Source of the DNA: Bathynomus jamesi
Lineage: Eukaryota > Arthropoda > Malacostraca > Isopoda > Cirolanidae
Direction: 5' to 3'
NCBI GenBank assembly: GCA_023014485.1
Contig: JAJOZX010012278.1
Coordinates: 25,001-89,000, forward strand
DNA: 64,000 nt
Shown: in pieces, positions 11,321 through 23,256 of the stretch
Position numbering within the stretch: the first letter of the stretch is position 1
Layout: each line of letters starts with the position of its first letter
The notes under the pieces: generated by a model
What the model was told of the DNA's origin: nothing
Seen by the model: the letters and a program-made list of their open reading frames with translations, nothing else
Database searches by the model: none
Program-made: the position numbers and the translations under genes

Positions 11321-11826
11321 TATATATATATATATAATAAACGGAGAAATGAAATTTAAAAAAAAAAAAATATTAAAAATTAAAAGATTGTGGGAAGGGG
11401 CATACAGCTTTGTAAGGAAACACTATCGATTTTTAGCACAAGATCAAACTACCGATTTTTAGCACAAGATCAAACTACCGATTTTTAGCACAAGATTAAA
11501 TTAATTGTTTCCAACCAATGTTATTATTTAAAAAAAAAAAAAAAAAAAAAAATTATACTGGAAATCTGCCCGGGTTTTATCACTCTACCCATCTTGTATA
11601 TAAAAATAAATTGAAAAATAAAAAAGTTATTAGAGTGGCATACAAGTTTACCAAAGATTTAGCGTTCTACCCTTCTTATCTAAATCTTTTCTGAAGGAAT
11701 TCAAACCAACAGGATCGAGTTGAAAAAGACCTTTGCTTATGTTGAAGTTATTTGAAAGTTGGATAATGTTGCTAATGTTAACAATGTTGCTAGAGTATTG
11801 ATTGGAATAATGCTTCAGTTTTATTT
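11321..11826. other. AT-rich DNA with a short tandem repeat
   Basis: Includes A-rich runs at about 11360 and 11530-11550, and a roughly 33-bp unit containing CGATTTTTAGCACAAGATCA repeated about three times (11428-11495). No gene is seen. Confidence 0.6.
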
Positions 11827-11828
11827 CA

Positions 11829-12460
11829 CTCTAGCAACATTGTTAATAGAAATATCGAGGTTTCGAACCCTTTCGCCCATTTGGAAAGGGATGTGAATGA
11901 GGGGGAAACTATTTTAATTGGGGACTCTTTAGTGCGCCATATGGACAAAGAGTTCGTTAAACGGAATCCAACCAATAGGAGGAGGGTCTGTCTCCCGGGG
12001 GCCAGGGTTGACAGAGTTAGAGACGAAGTGGATAGGGTTGACGTTGCTTCCGTCACTCAATGTTGGTGACGATGGTAGGAGGCAACGACTCGTATAGGCC
12101 AGATACGAGAGTGCCTGACCTTTTGGAGAGATATAGGGGTTAATTAGGTCCCTGAAGGCGAGGTCAGATAGGTCTTTAGTTCTAGGTATTACCCCTAGGC
12201 ACGGTTTGGGTCTTAGAATTACGTCTAAAACAATATTTTTGAATAACAAATTAGAAGAGATTTGTGCTGAGGAAAGTGTACCCTTCGTAAAGCTGTGGTC
12301 CGAATTCAATGATCCTAGCCTTTTTATAAAAGATGGGGTGCATTTTAATGAAATAGGTAATGCTAGGCTAGGTAGGTTAATAGACGAAAACGTGCGAAAG
12401 CTGTATAGGTCGAAGCCTTCTTTAAACGTTGTGGGTCCGGGAAACGCGGGCCCGACGTGA
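11829..12460 (+). pseudogene. LINE-B1 ORF1 with SGNH/GDSL esterase domain
   Basis: Two frame-shifted pieces form one domain. The first (to 12069) has the nucleophile block 'ILIGDSLVRHMDKEF' and 'CLPGARVDRVRDEVDR'. The second (12206-12460) has the catalytic block 'FIKDGVHFNEIGNARLGRL', with the Asp and His of the Ser-Asp-His triad. The stretch between them ('GGNDS' in 'TMVGGNDSYRP', near 12072) is in another frame. CR1-type ORF1 esterases act on RNA-protein particles in a way that is not settled. The gene is broken by at least two indels. Confidence 0.75.
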
Positions 12461-12499
12461 TAAATAGTTTAAAAAGCGGGCCCGTGGTAAAAAATAACT

Positions 12500-13600
12500 T
12501 AAACGTCTTTTATTGCAACGCGCGTAGTATTAGAATAAATTAAATGAATTTAAGGCGGTAATTTATTCCGGCAACTATGATATAGTTGCTATCACTGAAA
12601 CTTGGTTAAATACCGTGACTCGGGACTTGTTGGGGGAACTTGATATACCGGGTTTTAAAATCTTTACTAATGATAGGTTACATAGATTTGGAGGCGGCGC
12701 GTTTTGCTGTACATTCGTAATTCCCTTAGGGCTATCGAGGTTAAGTTAGATTTTCCGGCAGCAATTAATGCGATCTGTGTTGAAGTTAGGGCGCGTAGTA
12801 TTAGTTTTAATTTTGTCGTTGTTTATAGACCTCCCGTTCACCCTCGATATAGATACTAGATTTTACTCACTTCTTGGTAATTTTATTGACAATCGGAATA
12901 GTATAATTGTCGGAGACTTAACTGTCCTAATGTTAATTACGAGAATTTTACGGTAACGAAGAGGGTTTGAGACTGGTTGAGTTTATGGACGATAACTTTT
13001 TACGACAGATAGTTACCCAACCAACGCGCGGTGATAATATCTTAGATTTGGTGATGACGAACGGCGAGAATATAGTCGAAAGTTTAGAAGTAGGCGAGAG
13101 TTTAGGATGTAGCGATCATCAAATTCTTAGGTTTAAGTTATTGATAGAAACACACAGGATAGTAACGTAATAGAAGTCCCTGATTTTCGTAGGGCTAATT
13201 TTGATAGTTTTGCTGATAGGATGAGAGTAGTGGACTGGGATAACTTATTTATGGGTAATGATACGAATTTGCGTTGGGTGGCGTTTAAAGAAAGTTTTAG
13301 GAATATTGAAAGGGAGTTTATTCCTCGTAGGCCCAAGCGCGTTAGAAATCGTGGTAGGCCGAAGTGGTGGACTAGGAAGTAGGCGAGTTCATAAACGAGC
13401 GTAATAGAGCGTATAGACTTAACAAGCGCAATGGCCAGGTAGCTAACTTAATAGATATATCGAGCTTAGACGTCAGGTTAAAAGATCAGTTAGGAATGCC
13501 AAGCGTAATTTAGAGATAGTTATAGCTGCGGATAGTAAACATAATCCAAAAAAGTTTTTTGAATACGTAAATAATCGTAAGCCGGTAAAGGATAACATAG
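12500..13600 (+). pseudogene. LINE-B1 endonuclease, frameshifted
   Basis: Recognisable APE-type endonuclease pieces: 'FYCNARSIR' near 12505, 'YDIVAITETWLN' near 12575 (with the catalytic Glu), 'VVVYRPPVHP' near 12815, 'NSIIVGDL' near 12895 (family GDFN) and 'LGCSDHQ' near 13105. Several indels and stops lie between them. A basic linker ('RRPKRVRNRGRPKWWTRK', about 13325-13380) leads to the reverse transcriptase. Confidence 0.75.
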
Positions 13601-13608
13601 GCCCTCTA

Positions 13609-15270
13609 TTGGATGTAAATGGCGCTTTGGCTTCTGACGCTCAGGCGATGGCGGGTATTTTCAATAACTTTTTTGCGACAGTTTTTACCATAGAGGACGT
13701 AAATAATGTCCCCGACGTTGACGATATCGTTCCATTTAGTAGCGAGACTATTTTAGATGAAATAACTGTTTACGAGGCTGAGATTGCGCATTATATCGAT
13801 AGGCTAAAAGTTAGCAAGGCTCCAGGCCCTGACGCTTTTTATCCTAGACATTTGAAAGATTTGAAAGACGTTATCGTAGGCCCCTTAGCGAAGATTTTTA
13901 ATCAGTCACTCGAAACTGGGATTATTCCTGAAGACTTCAAATTAGCTAACGTCACGCCTATTTTTAAAAAAGGCGACCGCGCGGTAGCTAGCATTATAGG
14001 CCCATTAGCTTAACGTCAATTGTCGGTAAACTTTTGGAATCCGTAGTTAGGGATCGTATTATCGATCACTTAGAAAGTAGGGGTTTGATTAATAGTAGTC
14101 AGCACGGGTTTCGACGCCATAGGTCTTGTTTAACAAATTTGTTAGAATTTTATAACGAAATAGTGCGCGAATACGATAGGCATAGGGCAGCTGACGTTAT
14201 TTATTTAGATTTTAAAAAGGCGTTCGATACAGTTCCGCATAGGAGACTAATTGCGAAGGTTAAAGCGCACGGTATCCGCGGTCAGGTAGCTAACTGGTTA
14301 GAAGAATGGCTTCGTGCTAGGAGGCAGAGGGTCGTAGTTAATGGTAGTGAATCGGGGTGGTTAGAGGTAGGTAGTGGTGTCCCACAGGGTTCAGTGTTAG
14401 GCCCATTGTTATTCGTAATTTACATTAACGACATAGATGTAGGATTGATTAGTAACGTGTCAAAATTCGCGGACGATACTAAAATAGGCGGTAAGGTTGT
14501 TAACGAGGACGATAGAAATAGGATCCAAGACGATGTAGATAGGATTATGGAGTGGACGGATAAGTGGCAGATGCAATTTAACGTAGAAATGTAAAGTTTT
14601 GCATATAGGTTCTCGCAACAATAATTACGTGTACACGATGGATGATAGGGATTTAGCGAGCGTTGACGAGGAAGTAGATTTAGGCGTACGCGTAACTAAA
14701 GATTTAAAGGTTAGGAACCAGTGCCTGGAGTCTTGCGCAAAAGCTAATAGGATGTTAGGCTTCATAGCGCGTAATTTCGAATTTAAATCGAAGGATATTA
14801 TATTGCCCCTTTACAAGTCCCTAGTCAGGCCTCATTTGGAATATGCCGTTCAGTTTTGGTGCCCGTACTTGCGTGAGGATATTGATAGGTTAGAAAGGGT
14901 TCAGCGTCGTGCCACGAAACTTATTCCGGCATTGCGCAATAAGCCTTATGAAGATAGGATTAAAGTGTTAGACTTGTATTCACTCGAAACTAGGAGATTA
15001 AGGGGGGAGCTTATTGAAGTTTTCAAAATCGTTAATAACATCGATAACGTAAATTTTGACAAATTGTTCACTTTCGATAATAGTAATACTCGCAATAACG
15101 GATTCAAGTTGCGTGGCAGACGTTTCATTACTAATATCGCTAAAAACTTCTTTACGTTTAAAGTAATTGATAAATGGAATAATCTTCCCGCGTCAGTCGT
15201 TCATTCTACCAGCGTTAATATGTTTAAGAACCGTCTTGACAGACATTTTAAAGGTATTAACGTTGTTTAA
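13609..15270 (+). pseudogene. LINE-B1 reverse transcriptase, two compensating indels
   Basis: A nearly full reverse transcriptase. Fingers and palm include 'KAPGPDAFYPRHLK', 'DFKKAFDTVPHRRL' (first catalytic Asp), 'GVPQGSVLGPLLFVIYIND' and 'FADDTK' (catalytic Asp pair). The C-terminal part ends at 15270. The frame is left near 14000, where 'SNYRP' codons lack one A, and regained near 14590, where two bases are missing relative to the second copy ('VDKCKVLHIG' there). The losses of 1 and 2 bp add to 3, so both outer parts share one frame while the middle is shifted. This is a young copy compared with LINE-A. Confidence 0.9.
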
Positions 15271-15378
15271 TTTAAATAACAACAAAGTTAGTAACAGAAG
15301 CTCTGGTGGTGGTGCTCGGGGGTGAGTCTGTTGACGATGAATGCCAGCTTGTGACATGCCAGCGTGTGATGCCAGCAA

Positions 15379-15417
<39 letters not shown>

Positions 15418-15881
15418 AGACTAACACGAATGTAGATGTAGCTCATAGCGTAAACTAACCCACTTTTTGTTTAACTTTACCTACTTTTTTTTTTTTTTTC
15501 TTATCCTCCTTACTTTGCATGTCTCTAACTCTTTTCTTGCATGTTTGTAGTTTGCATGGTATGACAGTGAGTTAAGACTGTGTTTGCATGGTTTGTAAGC
15601 GTTCTTATTTTACTTCTTTTCATCTTTCACCCCTCTCCTATTCTCTCCGACTATTTTTCTGACTTGTCGGCAGTGGCCGGCGGATGATGATGGTGAGACA
15701 CTTTTCCTCTTTTTCTGAATGAATGTTAACCCACGAGTGATAGGTGTTGCTCCTTACTTAACCCCTTATTCTCTTCTCTTCTCTTAACCCCCTACTCTTT
15801 CCTTTCTCTCGGGCTAGCCTTAGAGTGGATCTTAGGGTCTTTGTTAGCCTTAGCTTCTGTAGATCTGTAGATCTGTAGAAC

Positions 15882-16950
15882 AGATTTTAAAAAGGCGTTC
15901 GATACACTGCCGCATAGATTAATTGCGAAGGTTAAAGCGCACGGTATACGCGGTCAGGTAGCTAACTGGTTAGAGGAATGGCCTCGTGCTAGGAGACAGA
16001 GGGTCGTTGTTAATGGTATTGAATCGGGGTGGCTGGATGTAGATAGCGGTGTTGCACAGGGTTCAGTGTTAGGCCCATTGCTATTCGTAATTTACATTAA
16101 CAACACAGATGTAGGATTGACTAGTAACGTGTCAAAATTCGCGGACGATACTAAAATAGGCGGTAAGGTTGTTAACGAGGACGACAGAAATAGGCTCCAA
16201 GACGATGTACAGTAAATAGGATTATGGAGTGGATGGATGAGTGGCAGATGCAATTTAACGTAGACAAATGTAAAGTTTTGCATATAGGTTCTCGTAACAA
16301 TAATTACACGTACACGATGGATGATAGAGAGTTAGCGAGCGTTGACGAGGAAGTAGATTTAGGCGTACGCGTATCTAAGGATTTAAAAGTTAGGAACCAG
16401 TGCCTGGAGTCTTGCGCAAAAGCTAATAGGATGTTAGGCTTCATAGCGCGTAATTTCGAATTTAAATCGAAGGATATTATATTGCCCCTTTACAAGTCCC
16501 TAGTCAGGCCTCATTTAGAATATGCCGTTCAGTTTTGGTGCCCGTATTTGCGTGAGGATATTGATAGGTTAAAAAGGGTTCAGCGTCGTGCCACGAAACT
16601 AATTCCGTCGTTGCGCAACAAGCCTTATGAAGATAGGATTAAAGAGTAAGACTTGCATTCACTCGAAACTAGGAGATTAAGGGGGAGCGTATTGAAATTT
16701 TCAAAATCGTTAATAACATCGATAACGTAAATTTTGACAATTGTTCACTTTCGATAATAGCAATACTCGTAATAACGGATTTAAGTTGCGTGGCAGACGT
16801 TTCATTACTAATATCGCTAAAAACTTCTTTTAAAATTTAAAGTAATTGATAAATGGAATAATCTTCCCGCGCCCGTCGTGAACTCCACCAGCGTTAATGT
16901 GTTTAAAAACCGTCTAGATCGGCATTTTACAAATATTAACGTTGTTTAAA
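15882..16950 (+). pseudogene. LINE-B2 reverse transcriptase C-terminal half
   Basis: Contains 'VPQGSV' damaged to 'VAQGSV' near 16055, 'FADDTKIGG' near 16138, and a long open piece 16224-16649 covering the thumb and connection ('LGVRVSKDLKVRNQCLESC'). A stop replaces the 'VLDLYS' Val codon at about 16647. Further indels follow. It preserves the 'DKCKVLHIG' bases lost from LINE-B1. Confidence 0.85.
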
Positions 16951-17626
16951 ATAAAAAACAATTGGCAACATGAGCTCTGGGGGTGGTAATCGGGGATGAG
17001 TCTGTTGACGTCTAATGCCAGCTTCTGACATGCCAGCAAAAAAAAAAATAAAAAAAATTAGACTAACACGAACTTAGTTGTAGCTTGTTGAGTAAATAAC
17101 CCACTTTTTGTTATTCTTTATACTTTTTTTTCTTCTCTCCTTATTTGCATGTCTGTAACTCTCTTTATTGATTGTCTGTAGTTTGCATGGTATGATAGTG
17201 TTTGAGTTAAGAATGTGTTGCATGGTTTGTAATGCGTTATTTTACTTCTTTTTGTCTTTCACGCCTTTCCAGCCTAGTGGACTGCATCCTCTACCTCCCT
17301 ATGGAGTGGAGGATTGGTCTGCAACAGCTGGAAGAATGTGTTGCTTTGAGTTAAGAATGTGTTGGTCTTGAGTAGAGGACCATTCTGCAATCTTTCCTAT
17401 TCTCTCCGACTATTTTTCTGACTTGTCGGCAGTGGCCGGCGGATGATGATGGTGAGTCTTTTTTCTCTTTTTCTGAATGAATGTTAACCCACGAGTGATA
17501 GGTGTTGCTACTTACTTAACCCCTTATTCTCTTCTCTTAACCCCCTACTCTTTCCTTTCTCTCGGGCTAACCTTAGAGTGGATCTTAGGGTCTTTGTTAG
17601 CCTTAGCTTCTGTAAATCTGTAGAAC
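15882..17626 (+). mobile_element. LINE-B2: 5'-truncated second copy
   Basis: Begins abruptly at the codons for 'FKKAFDT', corresponding to about 14211 of LINE-B1, and runs through the same 3' tail, including the A-rich run (17038-17060) and the end near TGTAGAAC (17626). It follows LINE-B1 directly in the same orientation, as expected of a 5'-truncated insertion at the end of the first copy or a tandem event. A stretch at about 17270-17395 has no equal in LINE-B1. Confidence 0.85.
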
Positions 17627-17629
17627 ATT

Positions 17630-17986
17630 CCTGAAAATGTCATTACGGAAGCACAACGAGTTGAGAAAAATAATAATTACACAGACAAAACAATCATAAA
17701 ATTCAAACTGAGTGACCGGCTGTGCAAATCAGAACTAAGAAGTGCTGTTATAAATATCAACCGTAATATATATGTTAATGAATCACTCTGTGAATACAGG
17801 AAAGAAATTTTTGGTAAACTATTAAAACTTAAAAAAGAAAAAATAATTTATTCACGTTATATACGGGATGGCATAATATATGCCCATAAGACGCAGGAAG
17901 GACAAAGAATATCGATTCGTACTCAAAATGATTTCGACAACTTTATGGGCATAACCTACCTGCTAAGTAAACCTATCATTACATGA
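17630..17986 (+). pseudogene. LINE ORF1-like C-terminal fragment, open
   Basis: An uninterrupted 118-codon frame that lacks a start. It contains 'FKLSDRLCKSELR', 'NRNIYVNESLCEYRKEIFG' and 'RDGIIYAHK', and ends at TGA 17984-17986. The V-N-E-S-L ... L-x-K-x-K ... R-x-G-x-I-Y-x-x-K pattern is that of the nucleic-acid-binding ORF1 proteins of jockey/L1-like LINEs. It abuts the 3' end of LINE-B2, so that copy inserted into or next to it. Which LINE it belongs to cannot be told; LINE-A is a candidate. Confidence 0.65.
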
Positions 17987-18433
17987 CCTTATACATAATA
18001 ATAATAATGATAATAATTAAAATCGTAAATTTATGCTATCTTGAAATTTTGTAATTTTATAATCCTCATGACCTTATAATTCTGTTATTCTTCATAATCC
18101 TTCAAATCCTGTAATTGCTAAATTTAAGATTTTAAAATTATACAATTTTTAATTTGAATTTTAAGTTTTTATAATACTATAACTTTTGAACTGAAAATTT
18201 TATAATTTTTATCTTATAATTTTGTTATTCTCATAGTCCTTCAAATTCTACAATAATCAGTAATTTTAAGATTTTATAATGATATAAATTTTAATTTTTA
18301 ATGTAATTTTTTACTTTTAAGTTTCAATAATTTTATAATTTTCTAACTTTCAACTCTACAGTCTCACCGTGGATACATATACAGTATCATGTTCTTATGT
18401 TCTTGCTTTACTAAAACTGCTTTTTATTTTATT
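17987..18433. other. AT-rich DNA, nothing recognised
   Basis: Low-complexity AT-rich sequence with many TTTTATAATTT-like words. No open frame or repeat end is seen. Confidence 0.5.
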
Positions 18434-18448
18434 TATATATATATATAT

Positions 18449-18487
<39 letters not shown>

Positions 18488-18488
18488 A
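18434..18488. repeat. (TA)n followed by poly-T
   Basis: About 28 bp of TA then about 27 T. Phe-rich frames across it are artefacts. The T-run could be the tail of a minus-strand retroposon covering 18489-18755. Confidence 0.8.
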
Positions 18489-18755
18489 GTTCAGGAAGAA
18501 CCGATTCGCCTCTATTTAAAGGGCATATCTCAGCGGAAAAACAAAGAAAAAGTGAGATGAAAGACAGAGGAAAAAGAAAGGGTGGAGGGGACAGTCGAAG
18601 TGGAAAAAGACCAAGGATGACAAGGACTGCAGGGTCGAGCCCCATCATCCTTGGGTGCTAGGGCCGGGAGGGCGCACGTGAAACCTCCAGGAACAAGCAC
18701 GTACAAACGAGCACAAAGAGCACTCAAGAGCACGAGCTTAGAACCCCCTTGCGGG
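18489..18755 (-). other. Possible retroposed unit, identity unknown
   Basis: A GC-richer block bounded on its left by a 27-T run and on its right by (TA)n. It contains GGGTCGAGCCCC near 18630, which is vaguely B-box-like, but I could not find a matching A box. It may be a SINE or processed transcript in minus orientation. No confident assignment. Confidence 0.3.
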
Positions 18756-18789
<34 letters not shown>

Positions 18790-18790
<1 letters not shown>

Positions 18791-19696
18791 AAGTCCTCTT
18801 TATACGTGAACTTGATTTACGCAGATTCGCTTATGCACAATCGACAAAATAGGGAACATTATTCGGTATACGTGACCGTGATCCGCGTTTTCGCGATTTA
18901 ACAAACGACCAATTGGCTAACGCAAGGCCGGCCAAATTGTTTTGTCAGCAGGCCACTTTATAAAAAATCAAAAGTCAAGCGGGCCACCTTAATATTTTAT
19001 CATCATCATTAAAATATCACAATTAATAACTGCAAATAACCGTTTATCAAAGTAAATTTATACTAAACTTTTGCCAAAGACAAAATCTTAAAAATTACAA
19101 ATAAAACTTACTTCTGAATACAATGTTCCGTGTGGTAAAGCGATCGACAAAACAACGTCGAGGTGGTAGCAAACTCACTAAGATTCTGAAGGGTAGGGAA
19201 ATATTGGCGTCTAAAACAAACAGTATACAGTATATCACTGATTGTGCATATAATAATTTTATTTATTTTAACTTTTTTATAGAATTATATATATTTTTTT
19301 ATTTATTATTTCTGAGGCGGGCAACCTCCAAAAGTTAAACGGGCAACTTTTGGCCCGCGGGCATGGGGTTGGCCGGCCCTGGGCTAACGGAACTATTTGC
19401 GCTTGCGTATATGTAGGTTTCAATTTAAGCAGTATTTGGAGCCATCTCTGGTAAGTACAATATGTACAAAATTACATAATGTATTTTATATTCTATTAAT
19501 TATTAATGTGCATGTATAATAAGCATTACATTCTATATAATTCTTGTATATAGTCATATATTTTAATTTTTGTTGTAAAAAATTTTTGAGCTGAACACGC
19601 TTACCCCAATAATACATTATCTCTATGGGAAAATGGGACTCGATTTACACGATTTCGATATAAACGATGGTTTCCATCGTAAAAAGAGGACTTACG
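18790..19696. mobile_element. Pogo-like MITE (AAGTCCTCTTT ends)
   Basis: Inverted ends AAGTCCTCTTTATACG (about 18790) and CGTAAAAAGAGGACTT (to about 19696), each next to TA. Without the nested insertion at 18923-19381 it would be about 450 bp. No coding sequence is seen. The class is inferred from TA flanks only. Confidence 0.6.
18923..19381. mobile_element. Nested hAT MITE with GGCTAACG duplication
   Basis: A 459-bp unit with ends CAAGGCCGGCCAA and (complement) CAGGGCCGGCCAA. Exact 8-bp duplications GGCTAACG stand at 18915-18922 and 19382-19389. It is non-coding apart from a chance frame. Confidence 0.9.
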
Positions 19697-19722
19697 TATG
19701 TATGTATGTATGTATGTATGCG
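19695..19722. repeat. (GTAT)n microsatellite
   Basis: Seven or so tandem GTAT units. Confidence 0.9.
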
Positions 19723-19789
19723 CATATATAAACAAGAAATACAAGTGGCAACCTGTCTTTATTAAACGTAAACAATCGCATTTTTCCAA

Positions 19790-21355
19790 GCCACTTTGAC
19801 AAATTGACAGCTATCATAAAATTATTACAACATAAATTCTCGTGCATTATATTAACTGAAATCTGATTAAATGAAAAAATAAGATCTTTTTTAACATTCT
19901 ACGTAGAGTACACAAGCTACCATGTATGTAGGGCTAACAATAGGGGAGGCGTAAATATATTTGTAGACTCAATCTACAAGAGTAAAGGTATCGAAGAACT
20001 GACAAGCATAAACATACCTCAGAAACACTTGCAATTTAAATGTCTATTCATAACACTCAATATTCAATTTTAGGTATGTACCGACCACCAACTGGTAACC
20101 AGTGGCGTGCGGTCCATGGAAGCAAGGGAAGCAATGCTTCCCTATTCAAAGAAAGAAGAAAATGCTGTATTATACTTTAAAGTTTAAACAGTTCAATGTG
20201 TGTTAATAATTTGTACAAAATCATTTTATTATACTATTTATAGCATTTGATTGGTAATCAGGTGGATACATAGTACATACATTGGTTGCCGTTCGTGCAA
20301 AAACCTTTAAGAAAGCCGACGCAAAAAATCTCGAGTTGGACAACAATTGACGAAATGCATCCTTTTTCCCAATGACTTTCGCTTTTTTTTACTGTTACAA
20401 ATTGTTTCTTTCCATTCTAAAAACTTATTTAATGTTTAATAATGTAGTATTTATTGAATACAACAAGTTTCATATATAGTTTTTCTACTAAAAAATTCCA
20501 TGGCCATGTTAAGCGAAAAAGAATATATTTATCGTTATTTTATCCTTCCCTATGTCAAAAAGGAAGCAATTTAGAAATCGCTGTCCAGATCTTATAGTTA
20601 ATTTTCTTGAAATATCTGGCAACTTTACGTGCTGTCTGCTGTCATTCTCTCATTTAAAGCGAATACGTAACTACGCTAGAAATGCGCAAGGGTAAGAAAG
20701 GCTTGCAAGTTTAGCTTTAATCTCAATTGAGAAAAAGCTTCTTAAGGATATGAAAACCGATGCCTTTTACGAAGAAATAATAGATATATTTAATAAAAAA
20801 GAAAGAAGAATAGAATTAACCTATAAGTAAAGTAAGTAGATGATTATATGTGTTTTGTTTTTATTATATACGCGTATTTTAAAGTTTTATTTTTATTTTA
20901 TATAATCTTTGTTGTTTTTGCTTGAATTGCTTCCCCTTGACGAAAAATCACCGCACGCCACTGCTGGTAACGTACCAACTTTTATTACAAATATCGATAG
21001 AATTCTAACCTCCAATTACATATGTAACAATTGCGTTATTGCAGGATATTTAAATATTGATCTCACAAAAGAACATTCAAATAATAACACAAGCTTCTTT
21101 CACATCATCATGACTGCAAGTGGTTTTAAATTAGCTATTACAAAGCCAACTAGACTTCACAATAACATTAGAAATTCGATTCTGCTAGATCAGATCTGGG
21201 TGCGGTACCCGCTTCATTGCATCTCGGGTATAATTATATTAAATACCACGGCTCACTTGCTTACGTACACCATGCTAATCACCCATTTCTCTGCAAAGGA
21301 AACCATAAAGTTAACTATAGATCTTACGGCTATAAATAACAACTTAAATTCCTGA
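19790..21355 (+). pseudogene. LINE-A2 endonuclease, split by a hAT MITE
   Basis: Pieces of the APE-type endonuclease: 'HFDKLTAIIKLL' and 'CIILTEI' (19795-19865), 'NNRGGVNIFV' (about 19938), 'GMYRPPTGN' interrupted at 20099 by the 864-bp hAT MITE, then after 20964 'VPTFITNIDRIL', 'CVIAGYLNIDL' (family GDFNIDL, catalytic Asp changed to Tyr) and 'FKLAITKPTR'. The expected SDH motif is not found intact. Non-functional. Confidence 0.75.
20100..20963. mobile_element. hAT MITE (CAGTGGCGTGCGGT ends)
   Basis: An 864-bp unit with inverted ends CAGTGGCGTGCGGT. Exact 8-bp target duplications CTGGTAAC flank it (20092-20099 and 20964-20971). It interrupts the endonuclease of LINE-A2. No transposase is seen. 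Confidence 0.92.
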
Positions 21356-21582
21356 GAGAAAAAAACGGGTTTTGACTGCACTAGAATAACTGAAAATAAT
21401 CGTGACACTGGAACAGAATTTCAAGCATTCTCAGACACACGAATGGGTATATTCAACAAACTTTCCTCTTAAATCAAAAGTAATATCTAAAACTAAATAC
21501 AACAACCCCTGAATCACACCAGCACTCCTTGTGACTATTAAATGCAAGCATACACAACCCCTGAATCACACCAGCACTCCTT

Positions 21583-23104
21583 GTGACTATTAAATGCAAG
21601 CATACACTCTTTAAACTATGGAAAACTGATATTATTACCGAACAGGCATACAAAACTTACTGTAACAGACTCAATGCAGTCATCAAAAAAGGAAAAGAAG
21701 ATCATCATTGTTCAAAAATTGCTGAACAAAAATCCAATCCAAAAAGACTATGGAACACTCTGCAAGAGTTAATTAACACAAAGAAGATTAAGACAAATTC
21801 CTTCTCTTCCCTCACACAAGACGGAAATTCTTACAGTGACCCCAAAGACAGCCAATTTATTAAACAACTTATTTGCAAATATCGGCTCCAATACTGCAGC
21901 CTCCATCCCACTTACAGACATTCACTACCCACACTACATGCCACAACTAAATCCAAACTCTTTTTTTCTTTATCCAGTCCAACCATACGATATCTCTAAC
22001 AATAAAATCTAGAAAATAAAGATTCTGACATTAATACGATCCCAGTGAAAATATACAAATTAGTATCCGATGAAACTACAATACCACTCAGTAAGCTAAT
22101 GAATTGATAAATCAGTAACACTAGGTATATTCCCTGACAATCTAAAGGAAGCCAGAGTACTGTATATGTATTTAAGTCGGGAAACCCAAACACTCCATCC
22201 AATTATTGCCTCATTTCCGTACTGCCATCTTGAAGTAGAGTATATGAAAAAAATGTGTACAATAAACTTACTAAATTCTTAATCAAATACGATATTTTAA
22301 CTAAAACACAATTTGAGTTTAGAGGTGGACATACAACGGAAGATACCATAAGTATGCTATTATAAAACTTGTATCAGAACTTAAACAGCAAAATACACAC
22401 TGCCTTCATCTTCCTCGACATATCGAAAACATTTGATACACTTTCACTGAAACCTTATTGAATAAATTTCACATATATGGAATAAGAGGAAATATTCTCG
22501 ATTGGTTTAAATCATATCTGTCGAATTGCCATCAGTACATCAAATTAAAAGATAATTTATCCGACAAGGCGATACTAACTAGTGGAGTCCCACAACGATC
22601 TATTCTTGGCCCATTACTATTTATAATTCACGCCAACGATTTTCATCTTTCTACAACATTAAAATGCATACAATACACAGATTATACCACACTTACAACT
22701 CTTGCAAGGGTGAATGAGGCTAAAATATCATAGTTGGCACTAATTTAGACGAAACACTAAATTTGTCATATAAAACATACAAAAAATATCAAGATTTCTC
22801 TTCATAGTATTTAAATTAAAAACGACCCTTCCTCAAAACGCACTCTTTACCCTATATTATTCCTTCATCCATACACATTTATTATATTGCATTACAGTAT
22901 GAGGTAGCTCAAAGACACGTATAAGACGTACTTTGGAAGTAATTCATAAAAAGGGCCTGCGAACTCTCTCGAATAATGACGACAGACAAAGTCACACGTC
23001 CCCAATGTTTAAAGAGCTAAATACTTTAAAACCAAATGACTCATGCAAATTTATTATTGCTGTCAGTATGTTCAAAGTTATCAACAAAAATCGACATACC
23101 TCAC
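21583..23104 (+). pseudogene. LINE-A2 reverse transcriptase
   Basis: From 21583 a linker ('YKTYCNRLNAVIKKGKEDHH') leads to reverse transcriptase pieces: 'FIFLDISKTFDTL' (about 22410), 'LLNKFHIYGIRGNILDWFKS' (about 22455), 'SGVPQRSILGPLLFIIHAND' (about 22580; family VPQGS) and 'QYTDYTTL' (about 22672). The last is the YADD box with both Asp positions disturbed. It continues in broken frames to 'MFKVINKNRH', where the element at 23105 interrupts it. Confidence 0.8.
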
Positions 23105-23213
23105 TATAGGCGTACGGCACCTAATCTTTTTTGGGGGTGGCTGATACAAATTTGCCCGAATTTTTAAGTTACAACAAAGAATGCCCGGAAATTAGATAAT
23201 GCAATTAACTATA

Positions 23214-23252
<39 letters not shown>

Positions 23253-23256
23253 TACA

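Larger units (their letters stand above)
11827..15881 (+). mobile_element. LINE-B1: nearly complete CR1-type LINE
   Basis: Order on the plus strand: ORF1 with esterase domain, endonuclease, reverse transcriptase, then a 3' untranslated part that includes an A-run (about 15380-15415) and ends in octamer-like repeats TGTAGATC (about 15860-15880). The second copy has the same 3' tail with the A-run in the middle, so the A-run belongs to the element and is not its end. Octamer 3' repeats and an ORF1 esterase are characteristic of CR1-type elements. The 5' end is uncertain. Confidence 0.8.

Noticed and set aside
15380..15415. Poly-A tail marking the end of LINE-B1
   Set aside because: The second copy has the same A-run followed by the same ~470-bp sequence, so the run is internal to the element.
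18369..18661. Overlapping frames with poly-Phe or poly-Lys
   Set aside because: They run through a poly-T tract and (TA)n.
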